Made by a program: the position numbers and the translations under genes. A stretch of 32,131 nt of DNA from Synechococcus sp. SB0668_bin_13 (lineage in GTDB: Bacteria; Cyanobacteriota; Cyanobacteriia; PCC-6307; Cyanobiaceae). The notes beneath the pieces are model-generated. The model saw only the letters and a list, made by a program, of their open reading frames with translations. It ran no database searches and was not told where the DNA came from. Numbering within the stretch: position 1 is the stretch's first letter; each line of letters opens with the position of its first letter. This document shows, in pieces, positions 9,557 to 19,814 of the stretch. The stretch is from the NCBI GenBank assembly GCA_009836025.1, contig VXWH01000020.1, forward strand, positions 1-32,131, read 5' to 3'.

Positions 9557-10264
9557 ATGAGCTTTTCTCAGACCGCATCCCCCAGCCGTCCGTCTGGAAA
9601 CGTGACCGATGCGATTGCTGGGGGAACGCTCACCACAATTATCCGCTGCCTCTCGGGCAGTTCCCTGGACCTGGTGGAGCGTGGGAAGACCATTTTCCTT
9701 CCTGGCGATCCTGCAGAGCGGGTCTATCTGTTGCGGTGCGGCGCGGTGCGCCTCTCCCGCGTCTATGAAAGCGGAGAGGAGATCACCGTGGCGCTGCTGC
9801 GGGAAAACAGCCTGTTCGGGGTCCTCTCTCTGCTGACTGGCCACCGCTCGGACCGCTTCTACCACGCTGTTGCCTTTACCCGTGTGGAAATGATTTCCGC
9901 ACCGGCCACATCCGTACGTCAGGCCATTGAGGGGGATGCCCGGGTGGGCTTGATGATGCTGCAGGGCCTGTCCTCCCGGGTCCTGCAGACGGAGACCATG
10001 ATTGAAACCCTCACCCACCGGGATATGTCATCACGACTGGTGAGCTTTTTGCTGGTGCTTTGCCGCGACTTTGGCGTTCCAGCGGAGCAGGGCATCACCA
10101 TCGATCTACGGCTCTCCCACCAGGCCATTGCCGAGGCCATTGGCTCTACCCGCGTGACCATCACCCGCCTGCTGGGGGACTTGCGCAACGAGGGGATGCT
10201 CAGAATTGACCGGAAGAAAATCACGATCTTTGACCCGGTGGCCCTCTCACGTCGGTTCAGTTAA
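9557..10264 (+). CDS. ntcA: Global nitrogen regulator NtcA (CRP/FNR family)
   Basis: Effector domain [53 protein letters not shown] and [31 protein letters not shown] at 9557 chosen over the longer ORF start. Confidence 0.95.
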   Translation: MSFSQTASPSRPSGNVTDAIAGGTLTTIIRCLSGSSLDLVERGKTIFLPGDPAERVYLLRCGAVRLSRVYESGEEITVALLRENSLFGVLSLLTGHRSDRFYHAVAFTRVEMISAPATSVRQAIEGDARVGLMMLQGLSSRVLQTETMIETLTHRDMSSRLVSFLLVLCRDFGVPAEQGITIDLRLSHQAIAEAIGSTRVTITRLLGDLRNEGMLRIDRKKITIFDPVALSRRFS

Positions 10265-10304
10265 GCCCATAGTGGAGTGGTGAGGACCGTCTGGAGGAGA
10301 AGTA

Positions 10305-11534
10305 CTGGCTGGCTGGCTGCTGATTCTTGCACTCCTGCTGCTGGGAGGCGGGCTTGCGGTCACGGGGGACCGGCTGGGCACACGCATCGGCAAGGCTCGC
10401 TTGTCGTTTTTCAGGATGCGGCCCCGACGCACCGCCATGGTGTTTACAGCCATCACCGGCAGCCTGATTTCAGCGCTGAGCTTCACGGTGTTGATCACCG
10501 TCAATGACCGCTGGCGACGGGGGCTGTTCGAGTTGGGTCGCATTGAGAGGAGTCTGCAGACCACCCGCGAAGATCTCAACACGACCCGGAAGACCTTGGA
10601 ATCCGTCCAGGAGGCCCTGGTGACAAGTCACGAGACTCTCATGGACGCAGAGCGCAACCGCGCCCAGGCCGAGGCCCGGGTGCAGGAGCTAAGGGAGTAC
10701 ACAGGCACGTTGCAGGTGCAAACCCAGGAGTTGCAGCAAACCATCCATGTGCTGGATGGCCAGCGTCAGCAACTGTGGAACGAGCAAGCGTTGCTCACGG
10801 AGACAGTGCGCCGACGGGATCAACAACTCGATGCTCTTCAGGAACAAATCAACAGCCAGGTCGATATGTTACATGGTCTCAGGCGCAGCGTCACAGCGTT
10901 GCGTCGTGGCGATGTGACCATTAGCCGCAATGAGCCCCTGGCCATGGCCAAGGTGGTACTGCCGCGCTCCGATGACAGCAAAGTGGCCATTAACAGCCTG
11001 CTGAATCGGGCCAACCAGGTGGCCTATGAGCGGCTGCTGCCAGGCCAAACGCCAACCCGGCAGATCATTTACATCCCCACCAGCGAGGTGGAGAGGATCG
11101 CCACGGTCCTGCAGGATAACGAAGCCTGGATCGTCATCATCCGCAGCGCAAACAACGTCCTTGTGGGGGAGAACTTCTTGCTGGCCTTTGCGGACATGCG
11201 CCCCAGCCGCCAGGTTCTGGCGGCTGGCCAGGTTCTGGCGTCCGTGATTGTTGAAGAGGATGAGCGCTCCCTGGAAGCCGTGAATCAGCGTCTCAGCCTG
11301 CTGCTGGCCACGGCCCGCAACCGGGCTGATCGGTTGGGGTCCCTGAACGGACAGGTCATGTTGGATAATCAAGCCCTGACCGCACTGGTCCAGGACCTGG
11401 TGGGTCGCACAACTCCCCGGGCCGCCCTGGAGGCATTCAGCATGGAGGACGGCGAGACAGGGGATCCCCTGCGTCTGGGCGTCCGTTGGCTCAATTCACC
11501 CCTGGGCGATGCCCTGGACCCTGATCATGGCTGA
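10305..11534 (+). CDS. DUF3084 domain protein (start uncertain; the ORF track begins at a TTG at 10401)
   Basis: In-frame sequence upstream of 10401 encodes WLLILALLLLGGGLAVTGDRLGTRIGKARLSFFRMRPRRTAMVFTAITGSLISALSF, matching the expected DUF3084 N-terminus and followed by coiled coil. In-frame TGA at 10281. Confidence 0.8.
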   Translation: MAGWLLILALLLLGGGLAVTGDRLGTRIGKARLSFFRMRPRRTAMVFTAITGSLISALSFTVLITVNDRWRRGLFELGRIERSLQTTREDLNTTRKTLESVQEALVTSHETLMDAERNRAQAEARVQELREYTGTLQVQTQELQQTIHVLDGQRQQLWNEQALLTETVRRRDQQLDALQEQINSQVDMLHGLRRSVTALRRGDVTISRNEPLAMAKVVLPRSDDSKVAINSLLNRANQVAYERLLPGQTPTRQIIYIPTSEVERIATVLQDNEAWIVIIRSANNVLVGENFLLAFADMRPSRQVLAAGQVLASVIVEEDERSLEAVNQRLSLLLATARNRADRLGSLNGQVMLDNQALTALVQDLVGRTTPRAALEAFSMEDGETGDPLRLGVRWLNSPLGDALDPDHG

Positions 11535-11979
11535 AGGCGGCTGCGCCATTGGTTTGGACCCCGGCTACAGCAAATGCGGCCTGGCGTGTAGCGATGCCAG
11601 CCAGCAGCAACTTGATCTCTGCTTGATCTGCACACCGCACGAGTGCTGGCAATATCTCCAGGACTGGCGGTTGGAGCGACAACCGGCAGCGCTTTACCTG
11701 GGGGACGGCACCTGCTCCACCCGCTGGCGGGTGGCCCTGCTCACTTGGTGGCCCGCCCAAGCCCTCCAACTGGTGCCTGAGTCTCACACGAGTCTGGAAG
11801 CGCGTGAGCGCTATTGGCGGTTGCATCCACCCCACGGCTGGCAGCGCTTGCTGCCGGAGGGATTGCGACAGCCTCCCAGACCGGTGGACGACCTGGCGGC
11901 CCTGGTGATCCTTGAGCGAGGCTTGGGCCGTTCCCTGCGGGTGATGCCGGGCTCCTTCAGGACAGCCGTCAGACCGTAG
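11527..11979 (+). CDS. RuvC-like / RNase H-fold resolvase-like protein
   Basis: N-terminal AIGLDPGYSKCGLACSD, internal SLEARERYW and C-terminal PVDDLAALVILERGL are consistent with a RuvC-like acidic core. Confidence 0.7.
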   Translation: MAEGGCAIGLDPGYSKCGLACSDASQQQLDLCLICTPHECWQYLQDWRLERQPAALYLGDGTCSTRWRVALLTWWPAQALQLVPESHTSLEARERYWRLHPPHGWQRLLPEGLRQPPRPVDDLAALVILERGLGRSLRVMPGSFRTAVRP

Positions 11980-12226
11980 CCCGCACCAGAAAGCTGTACT
12001 CTCCACCCACATCCAACTGGTGGTCGCAGCGCAGAAGAAAGCGGAGCAACGCATCCTCAATCAACGCCCGACCCAAGCAGGGCTCAACCCGCAGCTTCCC
12101 TTGTCGGAAGTGCCAATGGAAGACCCAGGCAAATTCTCCGGCCCAGACCTGACCCTTGTAAAGGCCCAACTGAAGATCCTGGTTGAGAACCTGGAGGCGG
12201 GCTGTTGTGATGGGAAGTTTTGCCAT
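11969..12226 (-). CDS. DUF3146 family cyanobacterial protein
   Basis: MAKLPITTARLQVLNQDLQLGLYKGQVWAGEFAWVFHWHFRQGKLRVEPCLGRALIEDALLRFLLRCDHQLDVGGEYSFLVRATV. 3' end overlaps the convergent upstream gene. Confidence 0.72.
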   Translation of the reverse strand: MAKLPITTARLQVLNQDLQLGLYKGQVWAGEFAWVFHWHFRQGKLRVEPCLGRALIEDALLRFLLRCDHQLDVGGEYSFLVRATV

Positions 12227-12228
12227 CT

Positions 12229-12855
12229 TCAGTGGGGGATGCCAGGACTGGTTCTGGTTTGGATCCGGAGCCCATTGAGGGCATTCATGGCTGCACCCAA
12301 TCCCTGCCGTTGGAGAATGTGGATTCCCCGCACCACCTCGTTGAGCACCTGACGCAGCAGGGGATCTTCTTCGGCGCTGAAACGTCCCAACACATGCCCA
12401 ACGGTGGCCGCCTTGCGGACTGCCCGATCCTGGCTGGGGGCGCCAATGCCCACCCGCAGACGGGCAAAGGCCTGGGTGTTGAGGTGCGCGATGGCGCTCC
12501 GCAGTCCCTTATGGCCTCCGTCGCTGCCTTCGCCACGAAGCCGTAAGCGGCCCAGGGGAAGGTCCATGTCATCCACAACAACCAGCAGATGCTCGGGCCT
12601 CAAGTGGAACCAATCCAGGGCGGCACGGATCGAGACGCCACAGGCGTTCATGTAGGTCTGGGGCATGAGGAGACGCAGGCGCTGCTCACCCCAGCCCACC
12701 TCGGCCAACCGGGCCTTGAGTCTGGTCTGATTACGGAAGACAACCTGGGCCTGACTGCTGGCCAGGGCCTCAAGGACCATGAAGCCCGCATTGTGCCGTG
12801 TCCCGGCGTAGCGGGAGCCAGGATTGCCCAGGCCGGCAATCAGGCGCAGATCCAT
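12229..12855 (-). CDS. pth: Peptidyl-tRNA hydrolase
   Basis: MDLRLIAGLGNPGSRYAGTRHNAGFMVLEAL...VVVDDMDLPLGRLRLRGEGSDGGHKGLRSAI, diagnostic Pth motifs. Confidence 0.97.
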   Translation of the reverse strand: MDLRLIAGLGNPGSRYAGTRHNAGFMVLEALASSQAQVVFRNQTRLKARLAEVGWGEQRLRLLMPQTYMNACGVSIRAALDWFHLRPEHLLVVVDDMDLPLGRLRLRGEGSDGGHKGLRSAIAHLNTQAFARLRVGIGAPSQDRAVRKAATVGHVLGRFSAEEDPLLRQVLNEVVRGIHILQRQGLGAAMNALNGLRIQTRTSPGIPH

Positions 12856-12900
12856 GGTGTGGCGTCTCTTGTTGTCCTGGACATGCGGGGGCAGCACCGC

Positions 12901-13185
12901 TCAGTCCTTGTCTTCAGCACCATGTTGCTGGGGTGTGCTCGCTGACTCGGCCGGCGAGACCATGGCGGTAGAGGTGATTTGCTGCTGCGTTGTGGGCACA
13001 GGCGTCTCCGGGGCATTGGCCTCCGTCATGACAGCGTTGCTGAATTCCCGGGACGCCGACTGAAAAGCCTTGAGAGTTTTGCCGAGGGTGCGCCCCAACT
13101 CCGGCAGCTTCTTGGGACCAAAGACCAACAGACCAACCACGGCAATGACAGCCATTTCCGGCAGACCGACACCAAACACGCTCAT
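12901..13185 (-). CDS. tatA: Twin-arginine translocase TatA/TatE family subunit
   Basis: MSVFGVGLPEMAVIAVVGLLVFGPKKLPELGRTLGKTLKAFQSASREF: TM helix, FGPKKLPELG hinge and amphipathic helix. Confidence 0.95.
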   Translation of the reverse strand: MSVFGVGLPEMAVIAVVGLLVFGPKKLPELGRTLGKTLKAFQSASREFSNAVMTEANAPETPVPTTQQQITSTAMVSPAESASTPQQHGAEDKD

Positions 13186-13269
13186 GGATCCCATCCCTGA
13201 GGGGAAACAGCAGGCAAAGCCTAGGGAATGGAGGTCCCGTTGTTGTGCTTGGTGTGGTTGGTGTGGTTG

Positions 13270-13470
13270 TCAACCCAGACTGGTCCAGTCCACATCGACG
13301 CCATTGAGGAGGAGGGACTGGTTGTAAATCTGCAGAATGACCAGCAGAAACACGAAAAACAGGAGCATGAAGATTCCCATCACTGTGGTGGTGCCCCAAC
13401 CAGGGACCACTTTTCCGTATTCAGAGTTGAGGGGGCGCAGCAAATCTCCCAGACGGGTCCGTTGAGGCAT
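13270..13470 (-). CDS. psbH: Photosystem II reaction center protein H
   Basis: [62 protein letters not shown] matches PsbH. Confidence 0.96.
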   Translation of the reverse strand: MPQRTRLGDLLRPLNSEYGKVVPGWGTTTVMGIFMLLFFVFLLVILQIYNQSLLLNGVDVDWTSLG

Positions 13471-13558
13471 GGGTGGCGAGCTCCAGCACAGGGATTCGGG
13501 TGGTTAGCCTAAGTCCTCACCGCGGTTGGTCGCGGCATCCTTTGCAGCCTGTGATGGA

Positions 13559-13708
13559 ATGAGCCAGGTTTTGACCCTTTCCCCAGGACTCGGCCTTGGT
13601 CTGGCGGTTCTGGCTGTGCTGGTGGGCCTCACTGGCTTTGGCATCTACACCGCCTTTGGTCCACCCGCCCAGGGACTGAGCGATCCCTTCGACGACCACG
13701 AGGACTAG
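13559..13708 (+). CDS. psbN: PsbN
   Basis: MSQVLTLSPGLGLGLAVLAVLVGLTGFGIYTAFGPPAQGLSDPFDDHED. Classic PsbN LTGFG-YTAFGPP signature, divergent from psbH. Start could also be 13526. Confidence 0.93.
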   Translation: MSQVLTLSPGLGLGLAVLAVLVGLTGFGIYTAFGPPAQGLSDPFDDHED

Positions 13709-13722
13709 GACTAGGAAGAGAA

Positions 13723-16593
13723 CTAAAACCCGTCAGACCTGCCGGCCAGGGGCACACTGCGGATCTCCCACGGCTGGAGTGGCTTGGGTTCCATGTCGGT
13801 GAAGGACTTCAGCCAGGCAAGACGGCCCCGCCACGGCGCCAACTGTTGCAGGCTGAGTCGGGACGGCCGGCCATCTGCTGTTGGCCGCAACTCCAGCAGC
13901 CGCTGGGCGCTCTCCGGCCAGGGGAACCACAGTTGCCGTGCTGGTTCATGGCCCTGTGCAAGGGGCAGGGGGCGCAGCCAGAGGGGCCAGCGCAGGTGGT
14001 CCGCCGCCGCCGGAACATGGTTCCCACACCAGCCCCCATCCAGGGGCATGAGTCCGATCCGGTGGCGCCACCAGCCCCGGTCCGCCCCTGGATCAGGCCA
14101 TGTGGTCCCGCGCAGCAGGGCCACGCTCAGATGGTCGTCCTGCGCATGGATCCCCTGGGGGCCATCCAGGAGCACCGCCAGGCCGCCCTGCTGCTGCAAC
14201 AGGGCCATCCAACTGACAACCGCACAGTGCCAGCGGCTTTGCTCCCGTGCTGTCCGTGGTCGCGCCGGGCGTTCAATCACCCCGCCCGCCGTATCGGCCG
14301 CCCAGCGCTGGACGGGCTGGGCCAGGTCCCCATCCAGGCTCAGCAGTTCGTGGGCCTGGCGCCAGTGGATGCTCAAGCGGAGTTCCAGGTAGGGACTGCC
14401 CGCGGCAAGGCACACCACCATGCTGATCCGGCTCTGCCCGAAAGCGCCACGCCAACGCAGCCGCACCATGCAGGAGTTCCGCTCCAATAGCTCGGGCTGG
14501 CCCAGCCTTATCGCCCCAAGGGGATGCTGGCGGTGGTCAGGCGCCAGATCCCAGGCATCCCAGTACTCACCCCGATCCCGCCAGCGGCCGAACCCCAACG
14601 GTTTTCCCAGCACCTGCCGACCACCTGGGGAAAAGAGTTGCAGGACACCTTCAGGACCACAGTGTGCAGTGCAGAGACCATTGTCGAGTTGCCAGTGGTC
14701 GGGGGTTGCAACCTGATGGATGCGCACTGGATGGGGCGGAGGTTCGGCGGCATCGGATGTCCCTTGGAGCCGCCAGCAACCCAGACCCGCCATGGGGGGC
14801 AGCACCCGATGCTGCCGGGCCTGGGGAAGGCACACCACCCGTGGCCATGGGCCGGCCGGTTGCAGTTGGAGCGCCACCCAGTGATCCGCTGTCGCCGATG
14901 GATGCCCATCCCGAGGCCCGGTTCCCAGAAGTTCGTGGAGCACCTGGTCACGAAGACGGCTGGCCTGGCGTCTCAGGCGCCGCCATTGGGCCTCCAACTG
15001 GGCAAACACCTCGCCGGTGGCCGTGCCAGGCAGGATGTCGTGGAACTGATGGAAGAGGAGTGTCTGCCAGCAGCGCTTCATCTGTTGGAGCGGACCGTTC
15101 CGGCCTTCCCCCGCCGGAGCCCACTGGCCATGGCCCAGATGCTGGGCCAGCCACAGCACCCGCTCAGCCTCCAGCAACAGCCGCTCAGCGGTGCGGTTGT
15201 GGCGCTTCTGGTCGGGGTGGGTGGTGGCGCAGCCGCGGTGCAGTTCCAGGTAAAGCTCGTCGGCCCACACCGGCAGGGTTGGGGCCAGGGGCTTGAGGTC
15301 CTCCAACCAGCTGCGCAGCGTGCCATGGCGATACCGGGGCAATTGGGGGTGCCCCCACCAAAGCTGCACCTGATCCATCAGGTCCTGGTTGGGGCCGCCC
15401 CCATGGTTGCCCACGCCGGGTAGCCAGAGGCTGCTGTTGACGCCAGTCCGGGCACGCCACTCCCCATGGGCCTGCTGGATTGCCCGCGGGTCCCCTGTCC
15501 CCCCGAGAGGGCCTGGCAGCAACGCCAGCACTTCGGCCCCACTGGGGTCACGCCAGCGGAACAGGCGGTGGGGGAAGGAGTTCCGGTCATTCCAACTGAG
15601 CTTGGTGGTCACGAACCAGCCGATGCCCTGGCGCCGCAGGGCCTGGGGGAGACCTGCGGCAAAGCCGAAGCTATCCGGTAGCCAGGCCAGGTCGTGGCGC
15701 CATTGGGGGAAGTGCTGCTGACACCAGCGCTGCCCCGTCTCCAGTTGGCGTAACACGGAAACAGTGCTGATCAGCACGCAATCCATTTCCACCCAGGGAC
15801 CACACAAAGGCTCCCAGCGACCGGTCTCGGCCAAGGCATGGATGCGCTGCCAAAGGGCCGGGCGGTGCTGTTGCAGCCAGGCATAAAGCGCTGGTGTGGA
15901 GTGGCCGAAGCAGAGGTCAGGGTGCTCCTCCATCAGGTTCAGCACACTGGTGAAGGTGTCCACCGCAGCCCGCCAGGTTTCCGCAACGGGCCAGAGCCAG
16001 GCCAGATCCAGATGGGCATGGCTCAGCAAGGTGACGTGATCGTTCCGGGGGCGTGTTTGCCCTGCCCCTCCATGGCCCGGAGCCGCGAGATCCTCTTCCG
16101 TGCTCCTCAGCAGATGCAGCGGGTCCTCCCCACGACAGCGAGGCTCCAGCACCACGTTACTGTGCCGCAGAGAACCCTCGTCATGGCGAGGGCTGTGCAG
16201 TTCCAACTCCAGCAGCAGGGGCCTACCCGCCAACCAGGAGGCCGGCAGGGGGAGACGGCAGGTGTTGGCAAACAGGTCACCGTGGCGCCGGGGTGTTCCA
16301 TCCACCTTGAGCACCGCGGTTTCCGCCCACCAGAGCAACACCAGCCGGGGGATGAATGCCGAATGGGACAGACCTTGCCAGGACAAGGGCGTTGTCAGGA
16401 CAAGGTGCAGGCGGAGTGGGCAGCCACCCCGCGGCCAGACCAGATCACCACGGGCTTGCCAGTCCTGCCGCAGGGGCAGGCGGCGAACGTGGGCCAGTGC
16501 CGGCGCCCCGGTGTCCAGACGCCAGCGATGTTGCAAGTCCAGCTTCCAGGGAAAATCTCCTGGGCCGTGCGGCCGTGCCGCGGCCTGGATCAT
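13723..16593 (-). CDS. Glycoside hydrolase family 38 alpha-mannosidase
   Basis: 956 aa. [12 protein letters not shown] (zinc His/Asp), [14 protein letters not shown] (nucleophile Asp region), GNHGGGPNQ and [13 protein letters not shown] are GH38 motifs. Confidence 0.93.
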   Translation of the reverse strand: MIQAAARPHGPGDFPWKLDLQHRWRLDTGAPALAHVRRLPLRQDWQARGDLVWPRGGCPLRLHLVLTTPLSWQGLSHSAFIPRLVLLWWAETAVLKVDGTPRRHGDLFANTCRLPLPASWLAGRPLLLELELHSPRHDEGSLRHSNVVLEPRCRGEDPLHLLRSTEEDLAAPGHGGAGQTRPRNDHVTLLSHAHLDLAWLWPVAETWRAAVDTFTSVLNLMEEHPDLCFGHSTPALYAWLQQHRPALWQRIHALAETGRWEPLCGPWVEMDCVLISTVSVLRQLETGQRWCQQHFPQWRHDLAWLPDSFGFAAGLPQALRRQGIGWFVTTKLSWNDRNSFPHRLFRWRDPSGAEVLALLPGPLGGTGDPRAIQQAHGEWRARTGVNSSLWLPGVGNHGGGPNQDLMDQVQLWWGHPQLPRYRHGTLRSWLEDLKPLAPTLPVWADELYLELHRGCATTHPDQKRHNRTAERLLLEAERVLWLAQHLGHGQWAPAGEGRNGPLQQMKRCWQTLLFHQFHDILPGTATGEVFAQLEAQWRRLRRQASRLRDQVLHELLGTGPRDGHPSATADHWVALQLQPAGPWPRVVCLPQARQHRVLPPMAGLGCWRLQGTSDAAEPPPHPVRIHQVATPDHWQLDNGLCTAHCGPEGVLQLFSPGGRQVLGKPLGFGRWRDRGEYWDAWDLAPDHRQHPLGAIRLGQPELLERNSCMVRLRWRGAFGQSRISMVVCLAAGSPYLELRLSIHWRQAHELLSLDGDLAQPVQRWAADTAGGVIERPARPRTAREQSRWHCAVVSWMALLQQQGGLAVLLDGPQGIHAQDDHLSVALLRGTTWPDPGADRGWWRHRIGLMPLDGGWCGNHVPAAADHLRWPLWLRPLPLAQGHEPARQLWFPWPESAQRLLELRPTADGRPSRLSLQQLAPWRGRLAWLKSFTDMEPKPLQPWEIRSVPLAGRSDGF

Positions 16594-16729
16594 GGTTGGC
16601 GTGCCACCAGGCTTTGCAAAAGACTATGGACCAGGGTCTCTCTGCTGCCCGGAGACCATAGGATGCAACAGGCGCAAGGATCCAAACCCATGGGTTCCTG
16701 TGTACTCCGACTGCTGTCGCACTACCACC

Positions 16730-16852
16730 ATGCTTGCTCTCAAGATCTCCGTCTACGCGGTTGTTTTCTTTTTCATTGGTCTCTTTGTGTTCGGCCAACT
16801 GGTCAGTAGTGATCCCAGCCGTACCCCGAGCCGCAAAGATCTGGAGGAGTGA
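16730..16852 (+). CDS. psbI: Photosystem II reaction center protein I
   Basis: 40 aa [40 protein letters not shown] matches PsbI (SSDP.R.P.RKDLE tail). ATG read at 16730. Confidence 0.94.
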   Translation: MLALKISVYAVVFFFIGLFVFGQLVSSDPSRTPSRKDLEE

Positions 16853-16910
16853 CGCCGGGCAACCTCTCCACAAGAGGCCACAGCGTTCCCTTCCCCGCCA
16901 TGCTTAAGGG

Positions 16911-19205
16911 TTGAGGTTGTTGGCTGATTGTTTTCGCTTTGCCTGTCTCCTTGTGCTCGCAGGCATAGGGGGTCTGGGGTGCGGCCCTGCTTCAAGCACG
17001 GAAATCCTGACGCCGGTCCACGGGAGCCATGCTCGCGACGGCGCCAGGGCCGGTTCCGCCACGTGGAACGACTTGAACCTCACCATCCGTGCGGACCGCC
17101 AATACGCCGACCTCCAACAGGACCAGGTGGTGGCAGAGGGCAATGTGCGGTTACATCTTGCCGGCGGGGATCTGGCGGCGGAGCGGGTTACCTACGGACG
17201 CGGCACCGGGCTGCTGACGGCCAGCGGTGCCGTGCGTTTCCGGCGGGGATCCCAGTACCTCCAGGCCAGTTTCTTGCGTTACAACCTGGAGACCCGGAAG
17301 GGGGAGTTGCGGGATGTGTATGGGGTGATCAACTTTGACCACCACACCACGGATCTCAACTTCAGCGGTTCACAAGTCCAGCCCATCTCTGAAGCAGGAA
17401 CCGTTGATCCAGGTGCCCCGTGGGCTGAGCTGCCGCCCATGGCTTGTCCCCCCCTGCTGCCGCCTGGTGCTCCCAATCGTCCCGTGGGCCGGGCGACCAC
17501 GGGGCAGCAAAGCCTTGTACTGCCCCTGGGTTGCCCCAATCCTGATGGCCATACCCGGCACCAGGATCCCCCGTGGTCCAGCCTGGTGGAGGACCAACGG
17601 GTCCAGGGAATCACCTCCAACACGGGGCTGCAACTGGAGTACCGCCTGGATTTTGAAGGCAGGTTCCGGCCGGGCGAGACAGAGGAGGAAGAGGAAGGGT
17701 ATATTCATGACCCGGTGATTCCTGCTGCCTTCACGAATCTGGAGTGGAGGCCGGAGTTGAATCAGGAGCGGGGCAAGATCAGCCGCTGGCGTTTCCAGGC
17801 CAAGTCCCTCTTCCTCACGCCGGAAGCATGGACCAGTCCTCTGGTTGTGCTGACCAATGATCCGCTGACGCCGGCCCAACTGATCCTCGAAGGCCGGGAC
17901 ACCCAAGTGCGGGAACAGCCGGATGGCACACTGATCCTCACCAGCGCCACGAACCGCGGCCTGCTGGATGGCAAGCTGTCTGTGCCGCTACTGCGCCGCA
18001 TTGCCCTCAATGGTGACGGTTCATCCTGGGCCTTTCTCAGCGATGAGAACAGGCGCGACGGCTTCTACGTTGAACATACACTTGCATCCCGCTCCCTCCT
18101 TGGCGGTGAGTTGACCCTGAGGCCTCAGTTGATGCTGGACCGCGCTGTGAGCGGCAAGACCAATGCCTATCCCCCAGTCCATGACGATTCTCCCGAGGCT
18201 GAGCCCACCCGGCAGGGCATCTCCGTTGGCGACCTTTTTGGCGCGGATGTTGGTTACATCCGCCCAGTGGGGCCGCGGGGTGAACTCCGGTTGCGGGCTG
18301 ACCTCTCCACCATCTCGCCCCGCCATCTCGCCAGCCAGACACGTGCAGAGGCCAGTCTCCTGCACCCATTGACCGTACCTCTCCTCGGTGAAACAAGGGC
18401 CACCCTCAACGCTGCCTATCGTTTTCGTGTCTGGAACGGCTCGCTGGGGGAGCAGGATGTCTACACGGCTTTTGGTGGGTTCCTGGAGAGGGATGTCCAG
18501 CTTCCGCCATGGGGTTCCCTGCGCAGTCGCCTGTTCTGGAGATTGGGCCTGCAAAATATCAACACCACAGTCTTTGATACGAAAGATTTATCAGGGAAGA
18601 CATGGCGCGCATCGGGATATGCACGTCTCACCTCCACCTTGCCCATGTGGCAAGGTGAGATTCTGGAGGATTCCACGCAAGCACTGCGCCATGTTCCGCG
18701 ACCGATTCGCCCCGAGGCTTCACTCACGACGTTTCTGATTGCTCATTCATCAAGTTATGGTGATCATAGTGGCCAGAGATACTACACACTTGGCGTCCTG
18801 TCTGATGTGGCTGTGGGCCATTTTAGCCGCCCCTATCTTGACTATACAAAACTCTCAATAGGCAGCAGTGTCTCTATTGTTGAACAGCGCAGCAGATTTA
18901 GCTTTGATCGGGCTGTAGATTTGGGTTTATTTCATATCTCGTGGACACAGCAGTTGGCTGGCCCCCTGCTTCTGTCAACAAGCATGTCCTACAATATAGA
19001 TAGAGGATCAGAGAAATATGGTAACAGAATTGACTCCATCTTCGAATTAAAATGGCAACGACGTGCCTATGGTTTGGGACTGTTTTATAGCCCAGAGCGC
19101 AAGCTGGGTGGTTTACAAATTAGCATCAACGGCTTTGACTGGCGTGGTACAGGAACTCCTTTTATCCCCTACACGCCATCATCCTGGCCACAGGATGACC
19201 GGTGA
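16911..19205 (+). CDS. DUF3769 / LptD (OstA)-like outer-membrane beta-barrel protein
   Basis: N-terminal OstA-type stretch IRADRQYADLQQDQVVAEGNVRLHLAGGDLAAERVTYGRGTGLLTASGAVRFRRGSQYLQASFLRYNLETRKGELRDVYGVI, then a long beta-rich barrel with GLGLFYSPERKLGGLQISINGFDW near the end. TTG start. Confidence 0.82.
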   Translation: MRLLADCFRFACLLVLAGIGGLGCGPASSTEILTPVHGSHARDGARAGSATWNDLNLTIRADRQYADLQQDQVVAEGNVRLHLAGGDLAAERVTYGRGTGLLTASGAVRFRRGSQYLQASFLRYNLETRKGELRDVYGVINFDHHTTDLNFSGSQVQPISEAGTVDPGAPWAELPPMACPPLLPPGAPNRPVGRATTGQQSLVLPLGCPNPDGHTRHQDPPWSSLVEDQRVQGITSNTGLQLEYRLDFEGRFRPGETEEEEEGYIHDPVIPAAFTNLEWRPELNQERGKISRWRFQAKSLFLTPEAWTSPLVVLTNDPLTPAQLILEGRDTQVREQPDGTLILTSATNRGLLDGKLSVPLLRRIALNGDGSSWAFLSDENRRDGFYVEHTLASRSLLGGELTLRPQLMLDRAVSGKTNAYPPVHDDSPEAEPTRQGISVGDLFGADVGYIRPVGPRGELRLRADLSTISPRHLASQTRAEASLLHPLTVPLLGETRATLNAAYRFRVWNGSLGEQDVYTAFGGFLERDVQLPPWGSLRSRLFWRLGLQNINTTVFDTKDLSGKTWRASGYARLTSTLPMWQGEILEDSTQALRHVPRPIRPEASLTTFLIAHSSSYGDHSGQRYYTLGVLSDVAVGHFSRPYLDYTKLSIGSSVSIVEQRSRFSFDRAVDLGLFHISWTQQLAGPLLLSTSMSYNIDRGSEKYGNRIDSIFELKWQRRAYGLGLFYSPERKLGGLQISINGFDWRGTGTPFIPYTPSSWPQDDR

Positions 19206-19814
19206 TCAACTGGATAGCACAAAGTCATTGAGATAGGGAAGCCGTAAGGCGGTCCGCTGCAATTCATCTCCATGGCTGAGCAGGAGGCCTGTCCCATCCC
19301 AACCACCATTCAGGAGCATGGTTTGCGGGCCGCTCTCGATCATCAGGGGCCAATGGCGGTCCGGCCCACGGAGCCTGGGCGCAGCAAGCGTGAGGCAAAA
19401 ATGAACGCCGGGCTGCTCCTGCACCAGTTGCTGGATGTCTTCAACTACCCCTGTCTCTCCCCTCAGACAGGGCATGCCCAGGGCAAGGCAATTGCTGGCA
19501 AAAATCTCGGCAAAGCTCTCGCCAATCACAGCGGCAATGCCCCAGCGGCGCAGGGCCTGGGGGGCATGTTCACGGCTGGAGCCACAGCCAAAATTGCGGT
19601 TGACCACCAAAATCCTGGCCCCCTGATGCTCGGGGCGATCAAAGGGATGGCATCCCCCTGCTGCGGCCCGGTCATCGGCGAAGACATGGTTGCCCAGCCC
19701 GGTAAAGCTGATGCTTTTCAGGAACCGGGCTGGAATGATGCGATCCGTGTCGATGTCATGGCCCTGGAGGGGGATCGCCTTGCCCTCCACCATGGTGACG
19801 GGGGCCGGCGTCAT
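19206..19814 (-). CDS. leuD: 3-isopropylmalate dehydratase small subunit
   Basis: [16 protein letters not shown] and [35 protein letters not shown] are diagnostic of LeuD. Confidence 0.97.
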   Translation of the reverse strand: MTPAPVTMVEGKAIPLQGHDIDTDRIIPARFLKSISFTGLGNHVFADDRAAAGGCHPFDRPEHQGARILVVNRNFGCGSSREHAPQALRRWGIAAVIGESFAEIFASNCLALGMPCLRGETGVVEDIQQLVQEQPGVHFCLTLAAPRLRGPDRHWPLMIESGPQTMLLNGGWDGTGLLLSHGDELQRTALRLPYLNDFVLSS

